Assembly: GCF_001884045.1 (NCBI RefSeq)
Contig: NZ_MACF01000046.1
Span: 496,001-560,000, forward strand
Direction of reading: 5' to 3'
DNA: 64,000 nucleotides
Source: Bacillus mobilis
GTDB taxonomy: Bacteria > Bacillota > Bacilli > Bacillales > Bacillaceae_G
In this document: positions 9,599-19,279 of the stretch, piece by piece
Layout of the letters: the number at the start of each line of letters is the position of its first letter
How positions within the stretch are numbered: position 1 is the first letter of the stretch
Program-made: the position numbers and the translations under genes
Notes under the pieces: model-generated
Databases searched by the model: none
Told to the model about the DNA's origin: nothing
The model's input: the letters and a program-made list of their open reading frames with translations, nothing else

Positions 9599-9607
9599 TG
9601 ATAAAAT
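9599..9607 (+). promoter_or_regulatory. Possible extended -10 promoter for the asd-dapG-dapA operon
   Basis: TGATAAAAT fits an extended -10 element about 85 bases before asd. There is no convincing -35 hexamer. Confidence 0.4.
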
Positions 9608-9620
9608 TAACGTTATTAAG

Positions 9621-9651
9621 ATTAGAAGGGGTATTGTATACTCCTTCTAAT
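9621..9651 (+). promoter_or_regulatory. Strong hairpin at the 5' end of the asd leader
   Basis: ATTAGAAGGGGTAT pairs with ATACTCCTTCTAAT over 14 bp with a single G-U pair and a TGT loop. It has no T run, so it does not look like a terminator. It begins roughly 14 bases after the candidate -10 element. A 5' mRNA stabiliser or an operator are both possible. Confidence 0.6.
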
Positions 9652-9693
9652 TCTAAGTTATAGAAGGATTGGTATCTAGAAAGGGGCATAGTG

Positions 9694-10740
9694 ATGGAAA
9701 AGCAAAAAACTTTTCATGTCGCTGTAGTTGGAGCAACCGGCGCAGTTGGTGAACAAATGTTAAATACTTTAGAGAAACGAGAATTTCCAATCGGGAAGTT
9801 AACGTTACTTTCATCTAAACGATCTGCAGGTAAGAAACTTGTATTTAAAGGCGAAGAATTTACAGTTCAAGAGGCAACTCCTGAAAGTTTTGAAGGAGTA
9901 GATATTGCACTATTTAGTGCTGGTGGATCTGTATCAAAACAATTAGCGCCAGAAGCAGCAAAGCGCGGTGCGATTGTTGTTGATAATACAAGTGCATTCC
10001 GTATGACAGAAAACGTGCCACTTGTTGTACCTGAAGTAAATGAAAACGACTTAAAAGAACATAATGGTATTATTGCAAATCCAAACTGTTCTACAATTCA
10101 AATGGTAGTAGCTCTTGAGCCAGTTCGTCAGCAATATGGTTTAAAACGAGTAATCGTTTCCACATATCAAGCTGTATCAGGTGCTGGTGCGGCAGCGATT
10201 GAAGAACTTCATGAACAATCACAAGCAATCTTAAATGGCGAAGAAGTGAAGGCAAATGTTTTACCTGTATCAGGTGATAAGAAACATTTCCAAATTGCTT
10301 TCAACGCGATTCCACAGATTGATAAATTCCAAGATAATGGATTTACGTTTGAAGAAATGAAAATGATTAATGAAACGAAAAAAATTATGCATATGCCTGA
10401 ATTAGAAGTAGCGGCAACATGTGTACGTTTACCAGTTGTATCAGGTCACTCTGAGTCTGTTTACATCGAAGTAGAAAAAGAAGGTGTAACAGTAGAGGAA
10501 TTCAAAAACTTACTTGCGAATGCAGAAGGTATTGTTCTGCAAGATAACCCAGAAGAGCAATTATATCCAATGCCAGCTACTGCAGTAGGTAAAAACGAAG
10601 TATTCGTTGGAAGAATCCGTAAAGATTTAAATAACGATAAAGGATTCCATCTTTGGGTCGTATCTGATAACTTATTAAAAGGCGCTGCATGGAATTCTGT
10701 TCAAATTGCAGAGCGCTTAGTAAAATTACAATTAGTGTAA
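9694..10740 (+). CDS. asd: Aspartate-semialdehyde dehydrogenase
   Basis: Reduces aspartyl phosphate to aspartate semialdehyde with NADPH, the branch-point step for lysine, diaminopimelate, threonine and methionine. The nucleotide motif GATGAVG lies at the N-terminus and the catalytic cysteine is residue 132 in NPNCSTIQM. The conserved [12 protein letters not shown] segment follows. A GTG precedes the ATG by one codon. AAGGGG lies seven bases before the ATG, which I therefore prefer (348 residues). It is followed closely by dapG and dapA, forming a diaminopimelate operon next to dipicolinate synthase. Confidence 0.97.
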   Translation: MEKQKTFHVAVVGATGAVGEQMLNTLEKREFPIGKLTLLSSKRSAGKKLVFKGEEFTVQEATPESFEGVDIALFSAGGSVSKQLAPEAAKRGAIVVDNTSAFRMTENVPLVVPEVNENDLKEHNGIIANPNCSTIQMVVALEPVRQQYGLKRVIVSTYQAVSGAGAAAIEELHEQSQAILNGEEVKANVLPVSGDKKHFQIAFNAIPQIDKFQDNGFTFEEMKMINETKKIMHMPELEVAATCVRLPVVSGHSESVYIEVEKEGVTVEEFKNLLANAEGIVLQDNPEEQLYPMPATAVGKNEVFVGRIRKDLNNDKGFHLWVVSDNLLKGAAWNSVQIAERLVKLQLV

Positions 10741-10763
10741 ACGGCTAAGAGAAGGTGCAAAAT

Positions 10764-11996
10764 ATGAAAATTATTGTTCAAAAATTTGGTGGCACATCCG
10801 TACGTGATGAAAATGGACGTAAGCATGCGCTTCATCATATAAAAAAATCGCTAGATGCGGGTTATAAAGTAGTTACTGTCGTCTCTGCTATGGGCCGTAA
10901 AGGTGAACCATATGCAACTGATACTTTGTTAAGTCTTGTAAATCAAGAGGAATCTCACATTTCTAATCGTGAGCAAGATTTATTATTATCATGCGGAGAA
11001 TTAATCTCAGCAATCGTTTTCTCTAACATGTTAAATGAGAGCGGTATAAAAGCAGCGGCATTAAATGGTGCACAAGCTGGTTTTGTAACAAATGATGATT
11101 TTACAAATGCTAAGATTATTGAAATGAACTGCGATCGTATACATGAAGAGCTAGAAAATGTAGATGTAATCGTCGTTACAGGATTCCAAGGACAAACGAA
11201 AAAAGGTGATACGACAACACTGGGACGCGGAGGTAGCGATACTTCAGCTTCTGCATTAGGTGTTGCGCTTCATGCTGAATTTATTGATATCTTTACAGAT
11301 GTAGAAGGTGTTATGACTGCGGATCCTCGTATTGTAAAAGATGCACGTCATCTTCAAACGGTAACATACAATGAAATTTGTAACATGGCATATCAAGGTG
11401 CAAAAGTCGTTCATCCACGTGCAGTTGAAATTGCGATGCATGCGAAAGTACCACTTCGTGTACGTTCTACGTATTCTGATAGTGAAGGTACGCTTATTTC
11501 AGCATCGGACGGTGCGACAAAAGGCCGTGATGTAGAAGAACGTCCTGTTACAGGTATCGCTCATGTATCAAATGTGACGCAAATTAAAGTGCTGGCAAAA
11601 GAAACAGCATATGATTTACAACAGCATGTGTTTAAAGAAATGGCGAATGAAGGAATCAGTGTCGATTTAATTAACATTTCACCTACTGGGGTAGCTTATA
11701 CGGTGAGTGATAGTGTATCAAGTCGTGCAGTTGAATTATTAAAAAACCTTGGATATGAGCCAATTGTGACAGAGCATTGTGCAAAAGTATCTATTGTAGG
11801 AGCTGGAATGGCAGGCTACCCAGGGGTTACTGCGAAAATCGTTACAGCTTTAGCGGAAAAAGGTATTCAAATTCTGCAATCGGCAGATAGCCATACGACA
11901 ATTTGGGTTCTTGTAAAAGAAACTGATTTAGTGGAGGCTGTAAATGCATTACATAGTGCGTTTGAGCTTTCAAAAGAAAAGCAACTGGAACAATAA
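10764..11996 (+). CDS. dapG: Aspartokinase DapG
   Basis: Phosphorylates aspartate, the first step of the aspartate pathway. In B. subtilis DapG is the diaminopimelate-regulated isoenzyme. KFGGTS is at residues 7-12, the kinase domain contains TTLGRGGSDTSA, and two C-terminal ACT-type regions follow (VTQIKVLAKETAYDLQ and AKVSIVGAGMAGYPG). AAGGTG lies about seven bases before the ATG at 10764, so I prefer that over the in-frame GTG at 10755. Length is 410 residues. It lies 23 bases after asd and 11 bases before dapA. Confidence 0.95.
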   Translation: MKIIVQKFGGTSVRDENGRKHALHHIKKSLDAGYKVVTVVSAMGRKGEPYATDTLLSLVNQEESHISNREQDLLLSCGELISAIVFSNMLNESGIKAAALNGAQAGFVTNDDFTNAKIIEMNCDRIHEELENVDVIVVTGFQGQTKKGDTTTLGRGGSDTSASALGVALHAEFIDIFTDVEGVMTADPRIVKDARHLQTVTYNEICNMAYQGAKVVHPRAVEIAMHAKVPLRVRSTYSDSEGTLISASDGATKGRDVEERPVTGIAHVSNVTQIKVLAKETAYDLQQHVFKEMANEGISVDLINISPTGVAYTVSDSVSSRAVELLKNLGYEPIVTEHCAKVSIVGAGMAGYPGVTAKIVTALAEKGIQILQSADSHTTIWVLVKETDLVEAVNALHSAFELSKEKQLEQ

Positions 11997-12007
11997 GGAG
12001 TGAGACC

Positions 12008-12886
12008 ATGATAGATTTTGGGACAATTGCAACCGCGATGGTAACTCCGTTTGATAAAAACGGAAATATCGATTTTGCAAAGACAACGAAATTGGTAAAT
12101 TATTTAATAGATAACGGTACAACAGCAATCGTGGTAGGAGGAACGACAGGCGAATCTCCTACATTAACTTCAGAAGAAAAAGTAGCGTTATATCGCCATG
12201 TCGTATCTGTTGTCGATAAAAGGGTGCCCGTAATCGCTGGAACAGGTAGTAATAATACGCATGCTTCTATTGACTTAACTAAAAAGGCAACAGAAGTTGG
12301 TGTTGATGCAGTAATGCTAGTAGCACCGTATTATAACAAACCGAGTCAAGAAGGAATGTATCAGCACTTTAAAGTAATTGCTGAAAGTACGCCGCTTCCG
12401 GTTATGCTATATAACGTTCCAGGACGATCTATTGTACAAATCTCCGTTGATACAGTTGTTCGTTTATCAGAAATAGAAAACATTGTTGCGATTAAAGATG
12501 CAGGCGGCGATGTGTTAACAATGACAGAAATCATTGAAAAAACAGCGGACGACTTTGCAGTATACAGCGGTGATGATGGTTTAACGTTACCAGCTATGGC
12601 AGTTGGAGCGAAAGGTATCGTTTCTGTAGCATCTCATGTGATTGGAAATGAAATGCAAGAAATGATTGCAGCATTCCAAGCAGGAGAATTCAAGAAGGCG
12701 CAAAAATTACATCAATTACTTGTAAGAGTAACGGATTCATTATTTATGGCGCCAAGCCCAACGCCAGTAAAAACAGCGTTACAAATGGTTGGATTAGACG
12801 TAGGTTCTGTACGTTTACCACTTCTTCCGTTAACAGAAGAAGAAAGAGTAACGTTACAATCTGTTATGCAATCTATCCCTCGTTAA
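12008..12886 (+). CDS. dapA: 4-Hydroxy-tetrahydrodipicolinate synthase
   Basis: Condenses pyruvate with aspartate semialdehyde and supplies both diaminopimelate and dipicolinate. It is a TIM-barrel enzyme of 292 residues. The Schiff-base lysine is K163 in VAIKDAGGD, the catalytic tyrosine is Y135 in MLYNVPGR, and the GGTTGESPTLTSEE motif is present. The start follows AAGGAGTGAG. It is the last gene of the asd-dapG-dapA operon and ends at a terminator. Confidence 0.97.
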   Translation: MIDFGTIATAMVTPFDKNGNIDFAKTTKLVNYLIDNGTTAIVVGGTTGESPTLTSEEKVALYRHVVSVVDKRVPVIAGTGSNNTHASIDLTKKATEVGVDAVMLVAPYYNKPSQEGMYQHFKVIAESTPLPVMLYNVPGRSIVQISVDTVVRLSEIENIVAIKDAGGDVLTMTEIIEKTADDFAVYSGDDGLTLPAMAVGAKGIVSVASHVIGNEMQEMIAAFQAGEFKKAQKLHQLLVRVTDSLFMAPSPTPVKTALQMVGLDVGSVRLPLLPLTEEERVTLQSVMQSIPR

Positions 12887-12888
12887 TA

Positions 12889-12922
12889 AAAAATGACCTA
12901 GTGTAGAACTGGGTCATTTTTT
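12889..12922 (+). terminator. Intrinsic terminator after dapA
   Basis: AAAAATGACC pairs with GGTCATTTTT, with further AGT/ACT pairing inside, and a T-rich tail follows. Confidence 0.88.
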
Positions 12923-13334
12923 ATTGGTAAGAAAATCTTTGCCGTTCTTTTCTTACCTACATGAATACTTATAAGATTATTAACCGCTTTTTCATTATGT
13001 ATTGCAATGTGTATAAGAAAATAATCGTACCCCTTTAAAAGGATCAAAAAATCATAGTTATTTTAGAATAAACATAATAAACCACCGCTTCTGTTTTTTA
13101 GAGAAATCCCCTCAGATGTGACGTAATTCATAAAAAAACTCCATTTTGTAAGTGTTTTTGTTCAATTCTAGAAAAATAAGTCTTGAAAATCCATATTATG
13201 AAATGAATTTAGCGTATGTATGGCTATTTCTTCAAAATAATATGGAGTATAAAATCGAAGTAAATATAAAGGAAATACGTTCGATACTTTTGTTATAATT
13301 CCGTTCTTTTACCTATTCTTTCGCACGATTTAAC

Positions 13335-13364
13335 TTGTGTTCTATTTCTTGTATCAGGTATAAT
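13335..13364 (+). promoter_or_regulatory. Probable promoter for the RNase J gene
   Basis: TTGTGT and TATAAT are separated by 18 bases. A second possible start lies upstream at the extended -10 TGTTATAAT (13291-13299). Confidence 0.5.
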
Positions 13365-13483
13365 ATGGCTAAGTAGCTTAGTACGGGTATGCTTAGCAAA
13401 ATTGGTAAAAAATTATAATTTGATTACATTTTCATATCATATCGAATAAGATATTTGATTTATATAATGAAAGAGAGGTGAAA

Positions 13484-13629
13484 CCTGGTTTAAAAAATAA
13501 ACAAGGACATGATATCGCATAACGGTAAGGACATTCGTCTTGGACGGTGAATATATGGTGGTTGTAGAGTTTCCCCTGGTGTCTCTGCAATTTTAGTGAA
13601 ATCAGTGTTTGAAAGATTTTTAAACCAGG
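13484..13629 (+). promoter_or_regulatory. Structured RNA leader enclosing the RNase J ribosome binding site
   Basis: CCTGGTTTAAAAA (13484-13496) is perfectly complementary to TTTTTAAACCAGG (13617-13629), giving a 13-bp stem that closes a 120-base interior. Inside lies an 8-bp hairpin, TTGTAGAG (13562-13569) with CTCTGCAA (13583-13590). The only Shine-Dalgarno-like bases before the ATG at 13637 are AGG at 13627-13629, in the 3' arm of the long stem. Pairing would therefore hide the ribosome site. I do not recognise it as a known riboswitch class. Confidence 0.6.
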
Positions 13630-13636
13630 CAACAAC

Positions 13637-15307
13637 ATGAAGAGAAAAGAGAATGAGTCTGTTAAAGTATTTGCTCTTGGTGGAGTAGGTGAAATCGGGA
13701 AAAACATGTACTGTGTTGAAATTGATTCTGAAATCTTTATTGTAGATGCAGGGTTAATGTTCCCGGGAGATGAAATGTTTGGAATTGATATCGTTATTCC
13801 TGATATTACATATTTAGTGGAAAACCAAGAGCGAGTAAAAGGTTTATTTATTACTCACGGTCATGAAGATCATATCGGTGGTATTGTTTACGTACTTCGT
13901 AAATTATCTATTCCAGTGTATGCAACGAAATTAACAGTAGGACTTATACAAGAAAAACTTGGCGAAGCGGGTATGTTAGGCCGTGTAGACTTAAAAACAA
14001 TCGATTCAAATTCAACAGTAGAGTTTAATACTACAACGGTGTCATTCTTTGGAACGACACATAGTATTCCAGATTCTGTTGGTGTTTGTTTCCATACATC
14101 AAAAGGTGCGATTGTATATACAGGAGACTTTAAATTCGATCAAACTCCAATTGGAAATAGTGGAGCAGATCTTGGGAAAATGGCGCAAATTGGAAACGAA
14201 GGCGTACTGTGCTTATTATCTGATAGTACAAATGCTGAGCGTCCAGGCTATACAGGTTCTGAAAAAGAAGTTGGTGTAGAAATTTCTAAAGTGTTCTACG
14301 GCGCAGAAGGACGTATTATCGTTGCTTCATTTGCATCGAATGTACATCGTATTCAACAAGTATTTGATGCAGCTGCTGAAACAGGACGAAAAGTAGCGGT
14401 TGTAGGACGTAGTATGGTGAAAGTAGTAGATATCGCAAGACGTCTTGGTTATTTAGATGTTCCAGAAGGTATGGTTATTTCACTACAAGAAGTAGACAAT
14501 TTCCCAGAGAAAAAGGTAGCTATTTTAACGACAGGTAGCCAAGGTGAACCGATGGCGGCCCTTTCTAGAATGGCGAAGCAAGCTCATAAACAAATTTCAA
14601 TTCGTAAAGGTGATACGGTTATTATTGCGGCTTCTCCAATTCCGGGTAATGAAATATCTGTATCAAAAATTATCGACTTGTTATTTAGAGCGGGAGCTGA
14701 AGTTGTTTATTACGGTGAAAGAAAAGTTCACGTTTCAGGTCATGGTAGCCAAGAAGAATTAAAATTAATGTTAAATTTAATGAAACCGAAATATTTTGTA
14801 CCCGTACATGGTGAGTTCCGTATGCAAAAAGCACATGCATATTTAGCTGAAGATGTAGGTATTGCAAGAGAAAATATCTTTATCGTAGAAAAAGGCGATG
14901 TAATCGGTTTTGGTGACGATGAAGCGAACTTAGTTGGTAAAGTGCAAGCGGGCAATGTATTAATTGATGGATTAGGTGTAGGTGACGTTGGTAATATCGT
15001 TCTTCGAGATAGAAAAATGTTATCTCAAGATGGAATATTAGTAGTTGTTGTAACACTTGGTAAGGATGAAAAGAAAATTGTTTCTGGCCCAGAAATCATT
15101 TCACGTGGTTTTGTGTATGTACGTGAATCAGAAGCGTTAATTGACCGCTCTACAGAGATTGTACGTATGATTGTTGAGCAATCAATTAAAGAATATTCAA
15201 TTGAATGGTCTATGTTAAAACAAAATATTCGTGAATTATTAGGACAATTCTTGTACGAAGAGACAAAGAGAAAACCTATGATTTTACCGATTATTATGGA
15301 AGTTTAA
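13637..15307 (+). CDS. rnjB: Ribonuclease J (RnjB position), intact catalytic motif
   Basis: Metallo-beta-lactamase/beta-CASP ribonuclease acting in mRNA decay and rRNA/tRNA maturation. It is 556 residues long and starts MKRKENESVKVFALGGVGEIGKN. The metal motif HGHEDH is complete at residues 74-79. B. subtilis RnjB at this locus has a degraded version of this motif, so this copy may be more active. Downstream motifs include GDFKFDQTP, LLSDSTNAERPGYT, VHVSGHGSQEEL and PVHGEFRMQ. Its position between dapA and tepA matches rnjB. The binding site before the ATG is weak and lies inside the long leader stem. A terminator follows. Confidence 0.93.
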   Translation: MKRKENESVKVFALGGVGEIGKNMYCVEIDSEIFIVDAGLMFPGDEMFGIDIVIPDITYLVENQERVKGLFITHGHEDHIGGIVYVLRKLSIPVYATKLTVGLIQEKLGEAGMLGRVDLKTIDSNSTVEFNTTTVSFFGTTHSIPDSVGVCFHTSKGAIVYTGDFKFDQTPIGNSGADLGKMAQIGNEGVLCLLSDSTNAERPGYTGSEKEVGVEISKVFYGAEGRIIVASFASNVHRIQQVFDAAAETGRKVAVVGRSMVKVVDIARRLGYLDVPEGMVISLQEVDNFPEKKVAILTTGSQGEPMAALSRMAKQAHKQISIRKGDTVIIAASPIPGNEISVSKIIDLLFRAGAEVVYYGERKVHVSGHGSQEELKLMLNLMKPKYFVPVHGEFRMQKAHAYLAEDVGIARENIFIVEKGDVIGFGDDEANLVGKVQAGNVLIDGLGVGDVGNIVLRDRKMLSQDGILVVVVTLGKDEKKIVSGPEIISRGFVYVRESEALIDRSTEIVRMIVEQSIKEYSIEWSMLKQNIRELLGQFLYEETKRKPMILPIIMEV

Positions 15308-15338
15308 AAAAGGTCACCTTTACGGGTGATCTTTTTTT
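15307..15338 (+). terminator. Intrinsic terminator after rnjB
   Basis: AAAAAGGTCACC pairs with GGTGATCTTTTT (one G-T pair), loop TTTACG, seven-T tail. Confidence 0.88.
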
Positions 15339-15411
15339 CTTTTTAAACTCTATCGAATGAAATTTATAACTTAAGAAATAATAGTGATATACGAGTGAAA
15401 GGGGATGCGAT

Positions 15412-16161
15412 ATGACAGAACGTGATCGTTATACAAATGAAGAGAAAGAGGCTGAGCCGAAAGAAACTGGAAAAGAAGCTTCAATAGTGGAAAAAATACA
15501 ACAGCTTGGACAAACGAATGTACCACAAATGAATGAATCGCGTATTCATTGTTTAACAATCATTGGACAGGTGGAAGGTCATGTTCAGTTGCCGCCGCAA
15601 AATAAAACAACGAAATATGAGCATATCATTCCGCAAATTGTTGCGATAGAACAAAATCCGAAAATTGAAGGTTTACTTTTAATATTAAACACGGTTGGTG
15701 GTGATGTTGAAGCTGGGCTAGCAATTTCTGAAATGGTCGCTTCGCTTTCAAAGCCAACAGTATCACTTGTTCTGGGCGGAGGACATTCTATCGGTGTACC
15801 GATTGCTGTCTCTACGGACTATTCATTTATTGCGGAAACTGCGACGATGACAATTCATCCTATTCGTCTAACAGGTCTTGTTATAGGTGTGCCGCAAACA
15901 TTTGAGTATTTAGATAAAATGCAAGAAAGAGTCATACGATTTGTGACGAAGCATTCGAAAGTAACGGAAGATCGTTTTAAAGAGCTTATGTTTGCGAAAG
16001 GGAATTTGACGCGAGATATTGGAACGAATGTAATTGGCGGAGATGCAGTGAAATATGGTCTTATAGATGATGTCGGTGGTATCGGAAATGCGATTCGAAA
16101 ATTGAACGAATTAATAGATGCACGCGGGGATGATTGTGCAGAAGGGACAATGTTGCAATGA
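15412..16161 (+). CDS. tepA: ClpP-fold serine protease TepA
   Basis: Member of the ClpP/SDH crotonase-fold family. TepA was described in B. subtilis as a translocation-enhancing protein and later linked to degrading spore or secretory proteins. At 249 residues it has a charged, probably disordered N-terminus (1-35). A ClpP-like nucleophile lies at S126 in GGGHSIGVP and the histidine at H149 in [20 protein letters not shown] forms the oxyanion region. The start follows AAAGGGG. Its stop overlaps the ylzJ start by ATGA. Confidence 0.92.
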   Translation: MTERDRYTNEEKEAEPKETGKEASIVEKIQQLGQTNVPQMNESRIHCLTIIGQVEGHVQLPPQNKTTKYEHIIPQIVAIEQNPKIEGLLLILNTVGGDVEAGLAISEMVASLSKPTVSLVLGGGHSIGVPIAVSTDYSFIAETATMTIHPIRLTGLVIGVPQTFEYLDKMQERVIRFVTKHSKVTEDRFKELMFAKGNLTRDIGTNVIGGDAVKYGLIDDVGGIGNAIRKLNELIDARGDDCAEGTMLQ

Positions 16162-16361
16162 TTTTATATACAATTATGCCGGAGCAACTTGTCTATCCAG
16201 CCGATTATTCGCAATGTGAAAGTCAAAAAGTTGTAAATATAAACGGTGTTGAGTTAATGGTTTCTGAAGAAGAACATGGGTATTATTCTATTGTACGTGT
16301 GCTAAGTACGGATCCGCTTCACTACTTAGAGTTTGAGCCTGGTCAGAAAATAACCTTTTAG
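16158..16361 (+). CDS. ylzJ: YlzJ-like small protein
   Basis: 67-residue protein starting [14 protein letters not shown], typical of the YlzJ family found between tepA and spoIIIE in Bacillus. Function unknown. The ATG at 16158 overlaps the tepA stop (ATGA), and AAGGGA lies ten bases upstream. The frame extends further 5' to 16134, but that start would have no advantage. Translational coupling to tepA is likely. Confidence 0.85.
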   Translation: MILYTIMPEQLVYPADYSQCESQKVVNINGVELMVSEEEHGYYSIVRVLSTDPLHYLEFEPGQKITF

Positions 16362-16389
16362 CAAAAAGAAGGATTTTGTTTAGAAGCTA

Positions 16390-16398
16390 TGGTATAAT
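16390..16398 (+). promoter_or_regulatory. Extended -10 promoter for spoIIIE
   Basis: TGGTATAAT is a perfect extended -10 element about 175 bases before spoIIIE. The -35 region is poor. Confidence 0.5.
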
Positions 16399-16417
16399 AT
16401 AAAAAACAAGACGGTTG

Positions 16418-16442
16418 AGCAGCCATGAGAGGGCTGCTTTCT
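16418..16442 (+). terminator. Terminator or attenuator hairpin in the spoIIIE leader
   Basis: AGCAGCC (16418-16424) pairs with GGCTGCT (16432-16438) across ATGAGAG and is followed by a broken T-rich stretch. It lies downstream of the candidate promoter, so it may attenuate spoIIIE rather than only end the tepA-ylzJ message. Confidence 0.5.
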
Positions 16443-16573
16443 TCTGTTTATTTAACAATTTACAAGAAGTGTAAAAATAGAAGATATAAGACCTGAAAAA
16501 ATAGAGAAAACAGACATATAAGTAGAGCTTTTTTCAGGAAGCTCTATTTACATGTAGAACACGAGGTGAAGAA

Positions 16574-18958
16574 ATGGCAAAACAAAAGCAAAGAGGGACG
16601 AAAGCAAAAGCAAGACGCGCGATAAAGCCAACTTTATATTATGAAATCGTCGGTTTAACTCTTTTTGCACTTTCAATCATTACGATTTTACAGCTAGGCG
16701 TTGTAGGAAAATCGTTTGTGTTATTTTTTCGCTTCTTCTTTGGTGAGTGGTACATAATTGGTGTGTTAGGTGTAATAGCTTTATCGGTTTCGTTTGTTAT
16801 CAAACGTGGATGGCCGAACCTTTTAAATAAACGGTTAATCGGTTTTTATTTAATAGTATTGGCGATATTAATGTTTAGTCATATTACATTATTTAACCTA
16901 CTTACGAAAGATGGAGCAGTGCAAAATACTTCTGTTATTGTGAGTACGAAAGATAACTTCTTTCTTGAAATGAAAAAGGGTCCAGATAGCGTTCATTTAG
17001 GCGGTGGTATGTTTGGCGCGCTTATGTTCGCGACATGTTACTTCTTATTTGATGAAGTAGGAGCCTATATTATTGGAATTATTTTAGTGATTCTAGGCAT
17101 ACTTTGTATAACAAATAAGCATATTGGGGAAGTACTTGCCCCTGTAGGAAGAATCCTTAGAAGTCAATTTGAGGTAATGCAAGGGGATTATAAAGATTGG
17201 AGATCCAAAAGAACGGCTGAACAAACAGAAAAGAAAAAAACAACGAGAAGCACAAGGAGCAAACGTGCTGCAGAACAAGAAGAAATTATTGAGCCGATGG
17301 AAGAAATCTCAATCGATCCTCCCATTATTTCGAATTTCACTGAGAATTATCCAGTAAATGAAGAAGAGGATAAACGAATTGGCGAAATACAGGAAGCAGA
17401 GTTGATCACTTCACCGTCTATTGAAGAGGCTCCGCCTGTTGAAGAATCTAAGAAAAAGCGTGGAGAAAAAATCGTTGAATCGCTAGAGAGTGAAACACAA
17501 GCGCCTCCTATGCAATTTTCAAATGTAGAAAATAAAGATTACAAGCTTCCTGCACTTGATATATTGAAATTTCCAAAGAATAAGCAAGTTACAAATGAAA
17601 ATGCGGAAATTTATGAGAATGCTCGTAAATTAGAACGTACATTCCAAAGCTTTGGAGTGAAAGCGAAAGTAACAAAAGTACATAGAGGTCCTGCAGTCAC
17701 AAAATATGAAGTATATCCTGATATGGGAGTAAAGGTAAGCAAAATCGTTAGTTTAAGTGACGATTTAGCACTTGCTTTAGCTGCGAAAGACATTCGTATC
17801 GAGGCACCAATTCCCGGGAAATCAGCTGTAGGGATTGAAGTTCCGAACTCAGAAGTTTCTATGGTAACACTTCGAGAAGTCCTTGATTCTAAGGCTAATA
17901 ATCATCCAGAAGAGAAGTTGTTAATTGGTCTTGGACGAGATATTACAGGTGAAGCTGTATTAGCCCGCTTAAATAAAATGCCCCATTTACTAGTAGCCGG
18001 TGCGACGGGTAGCGGGAAAAGTGTATGTATTAACGGTATTATTGTTAGTATTTTAATGCGTGCAAAACCACATGAAGTAAAGTTAATGATGATTGACCCG
18101 AAAATGGTAGAGTTAAATGTATATAACGGTGTTCCACACTTATTAACACCAGTTGTAACTGATCCGAAAAAAGCATCGCAAGCTTTGAAAAAAGTTGTGA
18201 GTGAGATGGAGCGTCGTTATGAGTTGTTTGCTCATAGTGGCACGCGTAATATCGAAGGGTATAACGACTATATAAAAGAACATAATAGTCAATCGGAAGC
18301 GAAACAACCGGAATTACCTTATATTGTAGTCATTGTGGACGAGTTAGCAGATTTAATGATGGTTGCTTCATCGGATGTAGAGGATGCAATTATGCGTCTA
18401 GCGCAAATGGCCCGTGCGGCTGGTATTCATTTAATTATTGCAACGCAACGTCCTTCAGTTGATGTTATTACGGGAGTTATTAAAGCGAATATTCCATCAC
18501 GTATTGCATTCGCTGTATCTTCTCAAACAGATTCTCGTACAATTCTTGACGGTGGTGGTGCAGAGAAACTACTAGGTCGTGGAGATATGCTGTTTATACC
18601 AATCGGTGCATCGAAGCCTGTACGTGTACAAGGTGCGTTTTTATCAGATGATGAAGTTGAGAGAGTTGTAGAATATGTTATTGGTCAGCAAAAAGCGCAA
18701 TATCAAGAAGATATGATTCCGCAAGATGTTCCTGATACGAAGCAGGAAGTAGAAGATGAATTATATGATGAAGCAGTTCAACTCGTAGTGGAAATGCAAA
18801 CAGCATCTGTTTCTATGTTGCAACGTAGGTTTAGGGTAGGTTATACGCGAGCTGCCCGTTTAATTGATGCAATGGAAATGAATGGTGTAGTAGGTCCGTA
18901 TGAAGGTAGTAAACCACGAGAAGTGCTCATTAATGATGTACAAGAAAAAAGTTCATAA
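16574..18958 (+). CDS. spoIIIE: DNA translocase SpoIIIE/FtsK
   Basis: Membrane-anchored ATP-driven motor that pumps the chromosome into the forespore and clears DNA from division septa. At 794 residues it has several N-terminal transmembrane segments (about 22-180), then an acidic and basic linker (about 210-320). The motor domain has Walker A GATGSGKS (476-483) and Walker [12 protein letters not shown]. The C-terminal winged-helix gamma domain ([21 protein letters not shown]) reads the orienting sequences. The start follows GAGGTGAAG. It has its own leader and terminator. Confidence 0.97.
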   Translation: MAKQKQRGTKAKARRAIKPTLYYEIVGLTLFALSIITILQLGVVGKSFVLFFRFFFGEWYIIGVLGVIALSVSFVIKRGWPNLLNKRLIGFYLIVLAILMFSHITLFNLLTKDGAVQNTSVIVSTKDNFFLEMKKGPDSVHLGGGMFGALMFATCYFLFDEVGAYIIGIILVILGILCITNKHIGEVLAPVGRILRSQFEVMQGDYKDWRSKRTAEQTEKKKTTRSTRSKRAAEQEEIIEPMEEISIDPPIISNFTENYPVNEEEDKRIGEIQEAELITSPSIEEAPPVEESKKKRGEKIVESLESETQAPPMQFSNVENKDYKLPALDILKFPKNKQVTNENAEIYENARKLERTFQSFGVKAKVTKVHRGPAVTKYEVYPDMGVKVSKIVSLSDDLALALAAKDIRIEAPIPGKSAVGIEVPNSEVSMVTLREVLDSKANNHPEEKLLIGLGRDITGEAVLARLNKMPHLLVAGATGSGKSVCINGIIVSILMRAKPHEVKLMMIDPKMVELNVYNGVPHLLTPVVTDPKKASQALKKVVSEMERRYELFAHSGTRNIEGYNDYIKEHNSQSEAKQPELPYIVVIVDELADLMMVASSDVEDAIMRLAQMARAAGIHLIIATQRPSVDVITGVIKANIPSRIAFAVSSQTDSRTILDGGGAEKLLGRGDMLFIPIGASKPVRVQGAFLSDDEVERVVEYVIGQQKAQYQEDMIPQDVPDTKQEVEDELYDEAVQLVVEMQTASVSMLQRRFRVGYTRAARLIDAMEMNGVVGPYEGSKPREVLINDVQEKSS

Positions 18959-18993
18959 AAAAAGCCTAATTGTTTTTACAATTAGGCTTTTTT
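18957..18993 (+). terminator. Intrinsic terminator after spoIIIE
   Basis: AAAAAAAGCCTAATTG pairs with CAATTAGGCTTTTTT across a short T-rich loop. It begins within the stop codon. Confidence 0.92.
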
Positions 18994-19130
18994 ATATACT
19001 GGTTTTGTTATATACTATATTCAGTGATTAAGAAAGGGCTTACATTGGAAGGGGTTCTTTAGAATACGAATGCTTTGAATATGTTTTTGGTGAATGTTCG
19101 ATATTTAATGTAGAAAAATGTTAAATTTTG

Positions 19131-19159
19131 TTGACACGTATGAGAGCAAGTGGTAAGAT
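19131..19159 (+). promoter_or_regulatory. Vegetative promoter upstream of the guanine riboswitch
   Basis: TTGACA (19131-19136) and TAAGAT (19154-19159) are separated by 17 bases, a good sigma-A match, placed just before the aptamer. Confidence 0.75.
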
Positions 19160-19175
19160 TACTTCGAAAAGAATC

Positions 19176-19252
19176 ACTGCCTCATATAATCTTGGAGATA
19201 AGGTCCATAAGTTTCTACCTGGCAACCATGAATTGCTGGACTATGAGGGGAA
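19176..19252 (+). ncRNA. Guanine (purine) riboswitch aptamer
   Basis: The P1 stem CCTCATA (19180-19186) pairs with TATGAGG (19242-19248). The core carries the class-defining elements ATAATC, a GATAAGG L2 loop, GTTTCTACC in J2/3 and GGACTATG at the end. P3 is CTGGCAA with TTGCTGG. The base that sets ligand choice is C in GACTATG (it would be T in an adenine riboswitch), so guanine or hypoxanthine is the predicted ligand. A terminator follows, so ligand should switch expression off, as in known Bacillus examples. Confidence 0.93.
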
Positions 19253-19279
19253 AAGTGTGTAACAAAGGATGTAAGAGAT

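Larger units (their letters stand above)
12923..13636 (+). other. Long gene-free leader region before the RNase J gene
   Basis: About 710 bases with no supportable gene. The first 350 bases are AT-rich without clear structure. Then come two promoter-like sites (extended -10 at 13292-13299; TTGTGT, 18 bases, TATAAT at 13335-13364) and short CTAAG/CTTAG repeats near 13367-13400. The long-range paired element at 13484-13629 follows. Transcription from the second promoter would give a leader of about 265 bases. Confidence 0.6.

Noticed and set aside
13478-13522. Possible 14-codon leader peptide (GTG start) before the RNase J gene
   Set aside because: Its would-be ribosome site touches the start codon with no spacing, and it lies in the 5' arm of the long stem.
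13432-13707. 91-codon minus-strand ORF over the start of the RNase J gene
   Set aside because: It overlaps the structured leader and the conserved N-terminus of rnjB, has no recognisable domain or ribosome site, and is best explained as chance.
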